Assembly: GCA_029532415.1 (NCBI GenBank) | Contig: JAQOTA010000053.1 | Coordinates: 4,526,001-4,590,000, forward strand | Length of the DNA: 64,000 nt | Source of the DNA: Marasmius tenuissimus | Taxonomy: Eukaryota > Basidiomycota > Agaricomycetes > Agaricales > Marasmiaceae | Direction: 5' to 3' | In this document: positions 22,267 through 33,202 of the stretch, one piece after another | How the letters are laid out: each line of letters begins with the position of its first letter | Numbering within the stretch: position 1 is the stretch's first letter | Position numbers and translations under genes: made by a program | Notes under the pieces: model-generated | Told to the model about the DNA's origin: nothing | Database searches by the model: none | What the model saw: the letters and a program-made list of their open reading frames with translations, nothing else

Positions 22267-25200
22267 TGGGAAAAAAACGATAGCGATGTTCGAATGCTGG
22301 GAAGTTGTTCGGTGCGGTATTACGCGTGGGCGCATTGAGTTTTAGAATGACTGATTTGCTGGGTTGATGGGGGTATCTTGTAAACTTCTGGTTTCTGTTT
22401 GTATCTACGTCCGTTTTGGTCTTACGACAATGTACACCCGTACCAACATTCGAGTTTCACAACTACACTCACTGGATTTTAGATATCAGAGTACCTGGAT
22501 GGGTGGGTCCTGTATCCATCAGCAAGGTATCAAGCGTAGTGGGTTCCGAGAATGGCATTCCCCAAGGGAGGTAGCAGTTAGCCTTATTTTGGGTGGAATT
22601 CACTAAATCCTGCTACAGTAAGTACTTTGTAATGAAATTCCGCGCGGTTTTAATTTAAACTCCTCCCACAGTGTCAATAAACGTCAATATTCTTTCGCCA
22701 CTTCCGTCGCTGCACTGTTCCCTGGTAAGCCTGTTTTGGGACTCAAGCTATGGAAGCCCAGTCAGACTAGTCTCGGCCATGAACCTCACCGCAAGTCGGA
22801 ATCTATAACTAGATGATGTGGGGACAGGAGGATGGACTTTGAATACTGAATATTCAGTCATTGACTTGGCGGCGTTGCTTGTATAGAATCGAAAGGCCGA
22901 TCGTACGCCAGCCCTTGCTCTCCCGATTAGCCACGCTGATGTTCTTGCTCGCGGCACACGCCTAAATTCAAAGGAGGAACTCGCTAGAAAGTTGAAGGTC
23001 GACTAGCACAGGTTGGACTTCCTGGGAAGCAACCGTCCCATGAATTCGGACGTCTCAGCCAAGGGACTCAATCCCTGGTATTGCACGACTCGGGCCTGTG
23101 TTCACTTAGGCTCAAGAGAAGCGCGAAGGGACCACACTGACAGATGATCAATTGGCGGAGGTTCGAGAGACTCAGAGATATGGTCGTGAGACCGATACCG
23201 CTCCAGAAGCTTGGGGACTGACTCCAGTTTAAGGCTGGTCATATTTGTGCAGGCCCTGGCAACCAACACTACGAGACTATTCGTAGATCAGCGACAACCA
23301 CATATCACTGACATCACTAGGGAGGAGCTCTCCAAGTAAGACTTGTTCCAACTCCGGACGGGGTACGCTCTAATGAAGATGACTCCAAACGACTTCATTC
23401 AAGTGTTCATATGACTGTGGTCCCTTACGAGCTCATTTAGAGGACATGTTGGCCCCTGGGACAGCCCCCCTGTGCACACTGATGCTGTTATCCGAGAAGG
23501 CTACATAGTGCACCAAGCCCAAGCACCGCTTCATTAGTCGTGAAGCGATGACCGTGAAACTAAATAAGAGAACCATCAAAACTCATCGACCCGATGAATA
23601 ACTCCTCGCCCCAGAATTGGAAATAACTGGGGGTTTTACAGACACTGGTTTGACGAATGTGACAAAGCTACAGATAAAACTCGTTCTCGAGGAACGACTC
23701 ATTCATGATTTATGTATGGTTATGCAACAAATTGACCATTGTTGTTTATGGAGTGTGCGAATCCGAGTCCAACCTCTGACTCCACCCAATCCATTCGATT
23801 TCGGCGGATAAGCTGATGATAGACCAGACTTCTACAGAGGCCAGTAAGTGTTTCAAAAGACCATCTATATGATGACTCAACATTCGGGTCGGCTGAACAT
23901 TTGTTACCTTGCGACACTGATTTTGGAGCGGGGACTTTGGAGCGACGGTTACTAGACCGGGGACCAACAGGTGATTTCTCTGTGTCAACTCAATAGTAAG
24001 TATTGCTTCAAACCTCGAGTTTCCCTTGGCCAGCTGGGCTCACTGAGGTGAGAGCTTGCTCATCGAACGGATTGGCCACTGCTATTTCACGAATCATTGC
24101 GTTGGTGTCGGGGTATAGGTCCCAGCTTCGTGTGGCGCAGCTCTTCTTGCCCACCGCCGCCACCTAGCTCACTGGCTCACGGACGGTGATCAGACCGACG
24201 CAGATATAAACGCGCAGGAATCAAAGATTTGTACGTGCAACGAGGTCTTACCTGAGATACTCCGCCTCTCATTGTACACGACCCCCGGCCTTCCGATAAG
24301 GGTCCGGCAGAACCGTGAACGCGGTGAGAGCGTCCTGGCCTCGGAGAGGTGGATGGCTGGTCGAGTCCTTCCTGGCCGCGGCGTAAATGAAAAATCCATA
24401 CCCTCGGGTCTCCCACCGCATGAGGACCAAGTCTGGGAGATCAGGGTTCCTCCCCAGCACGTACCTTTTACAACGTCCGAAATTTATCGGTCACCTCCAT
24501 TTGGGAGCACAGAAGCTCCAAAACTTACCCGGGGCGATGATCTAGCAAGGAGTCTATGTCGTATTCTACCACCGCTCTAAGCTCTCTCGAGAATGGAGAG
24601 ATCATGCGCAAACCCGTCAGACTGCTATTGGTGCTATTCGTCCGGGAATAGAGAATCATGGAAGCTGTCAAGTTTTCGATCAGATTCTAGAAAAACTATG
24701 ATCATTGTGATACGCAATTCGCAGAATCCCGACACTAAGTAAAGTATCCCACGGGCAAGTAACAAGCACCTGTTGATTGGTAAAGGTAAGTAAGGGGTTT
24801 TCAAATCCATTGCCATTGACGGGGTAGAGGTTACAGCACTGGGCCCTCGTCTTTACGGCCTTATATTTTGGTCAATACCATATGACCGGTTATAAGTATA
24901 GGGTGTAGACTGCCTGGACCCGGCCGACATTTTTAGACCAAAGGCAACAGCGGGGGCGTCTATATTGGGTTAGCTGTCGTCGCACCTCGACAAATACTAC
25001 AATGAGTATGTCAACTGTTAAGGACCCTGTCAAGAGCTAATTGAAAGAACTGATACAGCCCAAAAGGTCTCCAATCACGATGGTTGATATGGACGGTCGC
25101 TGAATTGATCATATCCTGATCATGATGATACCAGCGTTTGGGCTCAGTCGAGCGCTTCCAAATCTAGCTTTGCGGGGTTGGCGGAAAGCCATTGGCTAAA

Positions 25201-25545
25201 GCTGTAAGTAGTGAGCATGATGCACGATGATGAACGATTACGAATGGGACGTGACCCTTCCGTAAACAGCGTTCCCTGATTATTTCGTACATGAGATAAT
25301 TTGGGGTCGGTCCCGTTTCAGTTCGAGAATCAGTCCCGCTTTGTTGACTTGGGACTCTGTCCGCAGTATAGGTGACCTGAGCAAACCTAATTAGCTAGTT
25401 TTGTGGTCACAGTACAGCACGAGGGATAGAAGGCCTTAGGGGAGTGGCATTGGAACCTTTAACCACGGTAGCCGGTGGCCGGCCTCTTCAGTCGATCTGT
25501 GGCAACTGGCCTACAGCAGGCCTGTGGCACGTTTATGCCCTCTTA

Positions 25546-25758
25546 TAGGTGGCGTTGCTCTCCCCCGTGATTTCCAAGACCGAGAACGTCCAAACAACAA
25601 AGACATACCAGTTCATCGCACTCACCGAGTCTCAGCTCACCGTCGCTCACGGCGACTCCGAACTATGGTCCAGAATGGTTTTGAGTGTTCATGATTTAGA
25701 TCTTCGCAAACCTTACGAGAGGAGAGTAACTGCCGTCGTCGAGCAAGCTGGAGCATAG
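25546..25758 (+). other. Open frame of uncertain status
   Basis: About 70 codons following a possible 3' splice acceptor (TTATAG at about 25542-25547) and ending in TAG at 25756-25758. It has no ATG at its start, so if real it is the last exon of a gene. The codon pattern looks more gene-like than the surroundings ('TYQFIALTESQLTVAHGDSE'). No family recognised. Confidence 0.2.
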
Positions 25759-28100
25759 CCTGATTCGTTCGAGAAGTCATCAACGAGTCCCCTCTCCGAT
25801 ATTTGAGCTAGAATCTCCAGGGGTGATCCCCGGACTCCCAAAGAAAGCCTTGAACACCGAGCGGGCAGTGCAGCATACCAATCGGCTTTGGGTGATTGGT
25901 CCGGGTCAGTTCTGGGTATAGGTACATTAAGAATACAGAGGACTTACGTTGGAGATGGGGTGCCCAAGAAACGAAAGGTAAAGCCTGTAGCCTTCTCCAA
26001 CCTAGTATTCGCGCGAGCCTAGGACTAGTGGATAAGAAGGTTAACTAGATTCTTCTTTTCGGTCTATCAAATAGAGAAAGCGTTAGACGTCCACTCGCCT
26101 CGGGCGTGTGTCGAATAGACTGTGATCCTCTCCTTCCATAGACAATGACATTGTGGAGACGAACGTCGCTGACTTAAACGGCTCCCTCCTGGGTGGTATT
26201 GAGAGCCGGTTTCGGCGAGGTGCTATGCTCGGTATCTCGACGATGACCGGCTAAGTCGGTCGCAATTCCACGGCTCGGTGACGATCCCTGTCGGTGTCGT
26301 CGCCAAGTAAGCAAAAGTCAATCTTACCTGTGCATGTCTTAACCGGGTTAAGGCATGCCTTCGGATGGGGTGTGGTGTCTTGGAATGAAGAAGGTATGGA
26401 TTGAAATGAATGAATACTATGGTGATGAAATGAGGTTTCGGTGTGGTGTGAACATTCGGAACACGTACGTACTCGCCGGGATCTTACTCCTGCGGCCTGA
26501 TAGTCCCCAATTCAAGTTGGCCACATAAGACTCGGGCTGCGACTCCAACCATATTCAGTTGGTTGTTTCAAAGCCCAGCAAGACGGTGATGTACGGGAAC
26601 TGGCTTCTGAATTGTAAACAAGTAGGAGAGCTGGGACTTGCGGGTGTTAGTCCGAGGGTGAGATTGGTAGCGTTCGTCTGAAGCGAGGACTACACTCAGT
26701 TACGTGGAGGAGGCTGCGCGACTCGACGTGCACGCTTGTGAGCGCCTATTAGTGCGCTGTGTGTGAATGATGGTTTTAAACCTGCACCGCAAGGGACAGA
26801 CAATTGTATGTAAGGTAATTGTACGCTTAGTCCCGGTGAGAAGAGTCCCTGTAGATCAAGTTGAACCTTCGGACTATCAGAGCCGCTGGACGGCAGGAGG
26901 GCTTGAGAATGGGTGAGTGGAGAGCGCCGACTAGATCACAAGGTACAGGGAAAGCTTGAAATCTATTCTCGAAATGTATAAGGCGGCGATTGAAGGGCCA
27001 CGTTAATGTCGAGGTGATGAGGTGTTGAAGTTAGCACGAGGGAACCCCAGGCCAAAGAGATCCTTCAAGTTGGCGAGATTAGAGGGTGGTCCTAAGCGTA
27101 GGTGAATGACAGATGCCACGTGCATGGCACAGGGGGAAAGACAATGTTTGAGGGTGTGTGGCTCGACAAGGAGGTAATGGGAACTCGGTGGCCTCGAGAT
27201 CACAAAACATAGGCTGCTCTGTCGAGAGTTTACGGAGAATGGCTATGGCAAACCGTGAGAGGTATTGAAGATACACGAGGGAACGGCCCACATCATTTGT
27301 ACATCATAATCTGATCAAGTGTATGGATATGGGAATGAGGACCCGTCGCGGACTCGTGGCCTACAATAGGGCCACAGAAGAACAATGGAAGAGGATGGAC
27401 AGCTTTACCTTTGCCCACCGGAGGATGTATGTATCCAGGTTACAGCAGGTGAGCTTACAACGCTCTGGCGACTCGTGGGGCCACTGCTCCTTTCTCGCTG
27501 GTATACCACTTCTAGAACAACGAATGACAACAAAGGATGGCACAGTCATATCGAGGGACCTGATGATAAATCACTGTTACTCAACTGGAGATGAAGAGTT
27601 TTGACCAAAACTTCCAAAACGAGAACTTGGCTTTTTGTACGATATGGAGAGATCCGTAACCCGGGATTCATGGATGGCATCCTGGAAGACCTCCATCAGA
27701 GATGTAATCGAGTTGCCCTTCCTGGCCGAAATGTATGTGATTGGGATCTGGATGATTTAGATTAGGCTGTGAGAATTGTGGAATGCAGGGAGGAAAGAAC
27801 AGACAAGTTGAGGAGGAAAGTTGGCACGGCACCGGGCGAAGGGTTTGAATGAGCGCGAGCGCGCGCTTTGAGCTGTTGTGGACTGAGTCGACTCGGCGCC
27901 TCAAGAAAGGCTGTATCATGTATGACATGACTTATGTAAGTGAATACGTTGGGGGCTGTGCTTAATCGGGATCTATCCCCATTTGAGCCGATCGCCCCTC
28001 TCACGTGCTCTGTGTGTATTTGTTGACTGTGAGGGCTTGCCGTATAGGCCAGGATTGGTTCCAAACCACGACCTTGCTCCACTGCGCATTCCCTCACCGC

Positions 28101-28107
28101 TATATAA
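28101..28107 (+). promoter_or_regulatory. TATA box
   Basis: TATATAA lies 27 nt before ATG 28128 and 60 nt before in-frame ATG 28161. With usual TATA-to-start distances of 30 nt or more, transcription may begin after 28128, which favours 28161 as the start codon. Confidence 0.5.
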
Positions 28108-28127
28108 TCCCCCCCAGTCCCTCCTCC

Positions 28128-28913
28128 ATGGCCGTTATTATCCCCCAATCCTCATACGCTATGCATTCTGCAAAGCGTATTCGACGTACGGCGACATCTG
28201 TGATGGCTGGCTACTGCGACCCCCGTCCCACGCGCGATGTCCTGACATGTTTGTTGAACGGCGTCCCGCACTACCTAGACGAGGACAAAGCCGAGGAAGC
28301 GAAGCTCAATACCCAGTTGGCTAGGAAGAAGAAGAAGGAGCGTGAAGAGCAGAAGAGGGAGCGCGACAAGCTGAGGAGAAGGGCAGAGAGGGCGCGTGAA
28401 AAGGCTCTGAAGCAACAGCAATCGATATCTGCACCGCCAATGGCAAGCTCAAGTACCTTGCCCAGTACCAGTACCCCCAAGCCTCCGCCACTCAGGATAC
28501 CACCCGCTTCATCTTCCTTTTTCACCAGACCCAACATTCAGCTGCCCACATATTCTCGTGTAAAGTCGGTCACACCGCCACCACTCAGCTCTCCGTTACC
28601 GTTGCATTCGTCATCGCATGAAAACACTCCCGACCCCTCTATATCATCCAGTACATCGCGGACATCGTCCAAGAGGCCGAGGACTCCAGAAGATTACGAG
28701 GACATAACGGTCATGCTACCACCTTCAGAAGAATCCAAGCCGAGGAAAAAGCGGATAGCCGTGAAGAAGGGTTGGAAGGGTTGGGTAGAGGGGTCGCCAC
28801 CTCCTTCGGAGAAGCTGATCAATTTGGACGCTGTTCCCGTTCTTCAGGAGCGAAGGACCCGGAGTGGGAAGAATTTTGACGCTATTGGCGTGGGCAAGGA
28901 AGGATGGGTGTAA
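28128..28913 (+). CDS. Hypothetical lysine/arginine-rich protein with coiled-coil segment
   Basis: Single-exon frame, 261 residues from ATG 28128 or 250 from ATG 28161 ('MHSAKRIRRTATSV'). The N-terminal part 'DPRPTRDVLTCLLNGVPHYLDEDKAE' is followed by a strongly charged heptad-like K/E/R stretch (about residues 60-105), then a Ser/Pro-rich low-complexity region, a basic cluster 'KPRKKRIAVKKGWKGW' that could be a nuclear signal, and the ending 'RRTRSGKNFDAIGVGKEGWV'. Length, compositional consistency and the upstream TATA box argue that it is real. From memory the C-terminal motif recurs in uncharacterised agaricomycete proteins. Function unknown. The open frame extends up to 28005 but includes the TATA box, so that extension is rejected. 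Confidence 0.65.
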   Translation: MAVIIPQSSYAMHSAKRIRRTATSVMAGYCDPRPTRDVLTCLLNGVPHYLDEDKAEEAKLNTQLARKKKKEREEQKRERDKLRRRAERAREKALKQQQSISAPPMASSSTLPSTSTPKPPPLRIPPASSSFFTRPNIQLPTYSRVKSVTPPPLSSPLPLHSSSHENTPDPSISSSTSRTSSKRPRTPEDYEDITVMLPPSEESKPRKKRIAVKKGWKGWVEGSPPPSEKLINLDAVPVLQERRTRSGKNFDAIGVGKEGWV

Positions 28914-29838
28914 CTGGTGCGTCCGTCAAAAATGATTCAGCCGTTCAAAAATTCTGAAATACTGGAATATAGCAATACACCCTTCGCTCAAGCTATCGGC
29001 TGTCAAAAAATAGAGATATCGTCGACACTATCGTCTTCACCATCGCTCTCGTTTAAGCTCGCATGGTCGAACTTCGCTCTGCTTTGTTTGTTCATCTGTG
29101 TATTCCCAAGTTTCGTATTGTCTTTTCTCCTGCATCTCTAAATCGTACGTATTTCTTTCATATTCTCGTCACTCCCATTACACTTTACTTGTATCATTCA
29201 TTCACCCCGAAGGCAATAACATAGGTTTTCTATCCGGGCTCGTTTTTTTGCGGATGCGTTCTACTTTGTGCTTTTATATACTTGCTTGTGACCAACTACG
29301 AGCTAAACGTTCTTTTCGCCAAGTCAGATATCTACCTTTGCTCGTCACCGACCAAGGATCGCTAAGGTCTACGCAGGAAGCCACTTTCGCCGCCGTCAGT
29401 GTCTTGCGGGGAATTGGATAGCCTGACACGACAGTCATAATGCATAATGCTTATACTTAATGAATTGAGAAGTGACTTCAATTATCTGTTTTTGAGATTA
29501 CGGAATTTTGAACAAAAAGGACAAAAAGGCCGAAAACCCAATTAGTGGCGATCACAGATCTGAATCTGTATTTTGCGGCCGGGATAAACGGTTGCAAACA
29601 ATCTGCCTTTCCCTTCAACTACCGTGACGAAGCGTTTTCAAGAAACAGCAGGCGGAGACTCTGCCCCGCATAGTGGCAGGAAAGGTGACAAAAAGGTTTA
29701 TACATGCCGTGGCAACTATTACAGCTCTTTTCAGCTCGGATTTCGAACGGGACGAGACGACCAAGTTTGTGACGGTGACGTCGACCGCCTGGGAATATCA
29801 GGATATTTGATCCTCTGCGCCTCAAACCGCCGACAAAA
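28914..29838. other. Intergenic between hypothetical protein and MTG1
   Basis: No gene recognised; short plus-strand frames at 28917-29141 and 29098-29421 are probably chance frames in a T-rich 3' UTR and spacer. Confidence 0.45.
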
Positions 29839-31819
29839 ATGGTTCTTGCTCGTATCATACCGCCTGGACTTCCTATTCCTCCCTCATGGTACCCGGGACA
29901 CATGATGAAGTTCACTCGTATGCTCCCCGCGTTACTTACCAGGACAGACGTGGTTTTGGAACTTCGGGACTCCCGACTACCGTTGACCAGTATCAACAGA
30001 ACGTTAGAGGGTAAGTGGGCGTTTTTATTGACCCTTGTTATACACATACCCAGATCTACTCTCCGGGGGACTTCCGAAAGGGACTCCCGTTGGTAACAAG
30101 ATCTAGCTCACTGGATCTAGTATAAACTGGGTAACGCCTAAGCGGAGTATTCTGCGCGTCTAATAGTAGTACACCCTCTCATTTTTCTCACTCTCAGTCT
30201 GTCACTGTGTTTACCTTCTCTATCCCTAGGCTATCTTCGCAAATGGCGCACAGAGCGTGGGTACGATCCTCAAAACCCCATCCGTAGACTTTTTGACGCT
30301 GGCGTCTGTGAACGGTTGGTCGTCTTGAATAAAAGAGACCTGGTCCCTGAGTGGGGAATGGAGGTAGGACGTTACCTTCTACCCTTCGCCTCAAAATGCT
30401 GATGCCCACTACCCTCTCACGAAGCCTTTTAGAAAGGCCATGGCTACGAAATTTCCGGACCAGGAAGTCATATTCGCATCGTGGCATAGACCGCGGGATA
30501 TCCGTGATCTGAGTGACAGATTAGTGAGTATGTAGCTCCCGTCGTTTTCACCGTGAAGCACTCGCCGACCCGTTCCCATTCATCTTCGGTGATAGATATC
30601 GCCAAACGACATCCATATGCGACCGAACTGAATGTCCTGGTCATTGGAATGCCGAATGTTGGCAAGTCTACATTACTGAATGCCCTCCGAAACATGGGTA
30701 TCAAGGGAAGTAAGTTATTCGGACTCTTGTGTTCGTGATGCCATATCAAGGTTTCCTTCTCTGGCTCAGGGACTCCCAAAGCACTTCAGACATCAGCTCA
30801 GCCGGGGTTAACTCAGGCTCTGTCGACAAGGTTAAAGCTCTCAGTTGACCCGCTGGTCTACGCATTCGACTCGCCTGGTGTCATGCTACCTTTCCTTGGC
30901 CAAGGAGAAAAGGGTGCCGAAAGGGGAGTAAAACTCGCATTGATAGGTACGTAATAGTTCCCAGCTCCGGAAACCATACTTACGCCTCACGACTCCGTTC
31001 ACCTATTCCTACGATCTTCATTGGTTCATTGACTATGTTTACGACTCGCGGTCGTAATTCCACCGGACCTGGTTATCTCGACTCGTATGGACACTCAACC
31101 TCGTCCGGTTTTATCGCATATAGCGGGAATTAAGGAAGGCATGTATGACATGGAAGCTTTGGCGTCGTACCTCCTGTACAGACTGAATGTCCTCAATCCG
31201 ATAAGTAAGTCCCTCCATCTTGTCATGTTGATCCAAAGTCTTCTGTTATCAGAATGTTTGTCAATCATTGCCGCCCTTAATAAGCGATGCGCCCACATGT
31301 ATACTGTTTATGGTGAACATCGTTAACTTTTTATTCTCTCTAGGTCCTGCATATCTAACGTTACTGCCGGACGGAACTCCACCGACTAACGACCTGGAGG
31401 AATTTTTGAGCGCTCTTGCCAAACGTATGGGGATGATCAAGCGCGGCGCTCAGCTTGACCTCTCTCGTGCAACGTCTTATTTTGTCAAGTGGTGGCGTGA
31501 GGAAGGTGGCCTACTTGCGGCCTCTTCCGCCCCTCAGTTAGATACCTCAGATCACCTATCCCAGCTGGGAAGCGGGAGCGCCACACAGGGATGGGGATTT
31601 GACTTTGAGTGGCAAGTGTCCTCGGAGGATATGGCCAAGCCCGGGACCGGTGACTCTGGCCACTTTGTTCAGCGAAAAATGGAGGAATGCATCGACAACT
31701 ATAATGTTGAATGCGAACAAGAGGAGAGGGAGGAAAGGAATATCAGTAGTACTCAGAGGAAAAAACAGCTTACAATGGAGGAAAAGGCCAGGAGAAAGCT
31801 GAAGTACTCCAGGAGGTAG
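29839..31819 (+). CDS. MTG1: Mitochondrial ribosome-associated GTPase MTG1
   Basis: YlqF/MTG1-type circularly permuted GTPase that acts in assembly of the mitochondrial large ribosomal subunit at the inner membrane. ATG 29839 begins 'MVLARIIPPGLPIPPSWYPGHM'. The nucleotide motifs appear in the permuted order: 'NKRDL' (G4, about 30325), then 'GMPNVGKST' (G1, about 30649-30675), then 'DSPG' (G3, about 30870). The C-terminus is longer than bacterial YlqF and ends in a basic 'EEKARRKLKYSRR', stop at 31817-31819. About seven exons. The first intron (30011-30229) is 219 nt, roughly four times the local norm, but its borders give a clean 'LEG|YLRKW' junction. Confidence 0.9.
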
Positions 31820-33202
31820 GGCAACATAGGACTCATTATTTTTGGATTAGATATACCGTATAGCACTTATTCATAGACCTTACAAGTCCAGCCGTCACAG
31901 GGACTCGGGGACGAACTGCTACCGTCCTCAAGTCCGAGTCACGAACGGCATGCCGAGTGCTGCGCCTATTCGTCAACCAGGGGTCCCATGGCAGAATGGC
32001 CTTATCTCCAGCAACCATTGGTACGACGCGATCGACCGACCCCCCTCTCGTGTTGTTACAAGTTTTTGAGCCTCAATCTCTCATGTCCAGGGGGGGGGGC
32101 AGGACCAACCGCGATGCTGCTGCCCCTGCACGGTGAACTTCATGAGTCGCGAACTTCTCGGACGATCGTTGCGCCGCTGCAGCGAGCTGCGTACAATTTG
32201 AAGGATCGACCGTTGTGTTTCAAACTACCATCGAGATCATAGTGCGTCGATGTCCTAAGGCTGCGACTGGGAGTCGAGAAGGCTTCCAAAGGTCCGCAGC
32301 TTTGACTCTAACTATGGAATTCAATTCATTCTTCTACGAGCATATTCGCGAGATGTTTGAGCCACTTCCTGTGCTCGGAGAAAGTCTGCCAAAGGTCACA
32401 GGCGCGGAAATGGTCCGTTAGGCGCAGTAGGCGAATCAATATCCTGCCACTCTGTCTCCACCCAGATGCCCGGGCTGACATGACAGATTTGGTGGCGCCC
32501 CCTCGTGGGATTTTGAGGAAAAATTCTAATCTCGGCGGTCTTGTGAGCAATCTTTGCAGGTAAGAAAAAACCCAATCATAATCCTTTTGTCCTTCTAGAA
32601 TCTGATTGCCCTCACACTGACAGCAGCTTCTACTCATCGATTTGAATTCATCATTCCTGATCAAGTAAGGCTGTCTTGTATTGATAGAACAACACACATG
32701 TTGGCTACATTCCCATGATGCCCCGACTCCTCGGTAACAATTGTGTGAAGGTCTGAGAGTTTAGTGCGGCAAAAAAGCTCGGACAATCTGGAATCAGATG
32801 CATTCCCGGAGGTTGAAACATTAAGTTCCCAGGCCCACACTAACGCTGGACGCCGGGCGGTGGTTCTGTCATCGGCATTCTCATGAAGTGTATACCCTCC
32901 GCTGGTGGTTGGCGGGAAGGTGAAGCTCGGGACCAGCTTATTCAAGCGGGCTCGATGGGAACGCTGCCACTGCCAAGCGCTCAATGCTTAGCATGGGCCG
33001 CTCCACCAAGCGCCCAACGCCACGTGCTGGAGGTCGCGTCTGCCGCCAGCCCGCACCAAGCCTTGACGCTCGTCTTCCTGCTTCCTACCTCCATCCTCTT
33101 CTCGTTCTTGTTGTAGCAATCACCCTTATCCACGCGGAACCTCGCCTTTCCTTTGATCTCACGAATTCATTGTACACATAGCAGGTCTATCGTTCGTCAA
33201 CT
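31820..33202. other. Intergenic between MTG1 and kinase
   Basis: About 1.4 kb with no gene recognised. The last 150 bases before 33203 are pyrimidine-rich (CTTCCTGCTTCC, CCTCTTCTCGTTCTTG), as expected for a fungal core promoter and 5' UTR of the kinase. Confidence 0.45.

Larger units (their letters stand above)
22267..28127. other. Gene-poor stretch, about 5.9 kb
   Basis: No gene, tRNA or intact mobile-element protein recognised on either strand. All open frames are short and lack family motifs. The least random-looking is 25549-25758 (plus), listed separately. I looked for reverse transcriptase, integrase, transposase and helicase motifs and saw none. Old unrecognisable transposon remains, a lineage-specific gene with many small exons, or non-coding transcripts are all possible. 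Confidence 0.55.

Noticed and set aside
23041..23420. Possible retrotransposon gag remnant in the gene-poor block
   Set aside because: Only short, interrupted fragments in all frames; no zinc knuckle, protease or polymerase motif.
28005..28127. Upstream extension of the hypothetical protein to 28005
   Set aside because: It would translate through a TATATAA box; ATG 28128 or 28161 is more likely.
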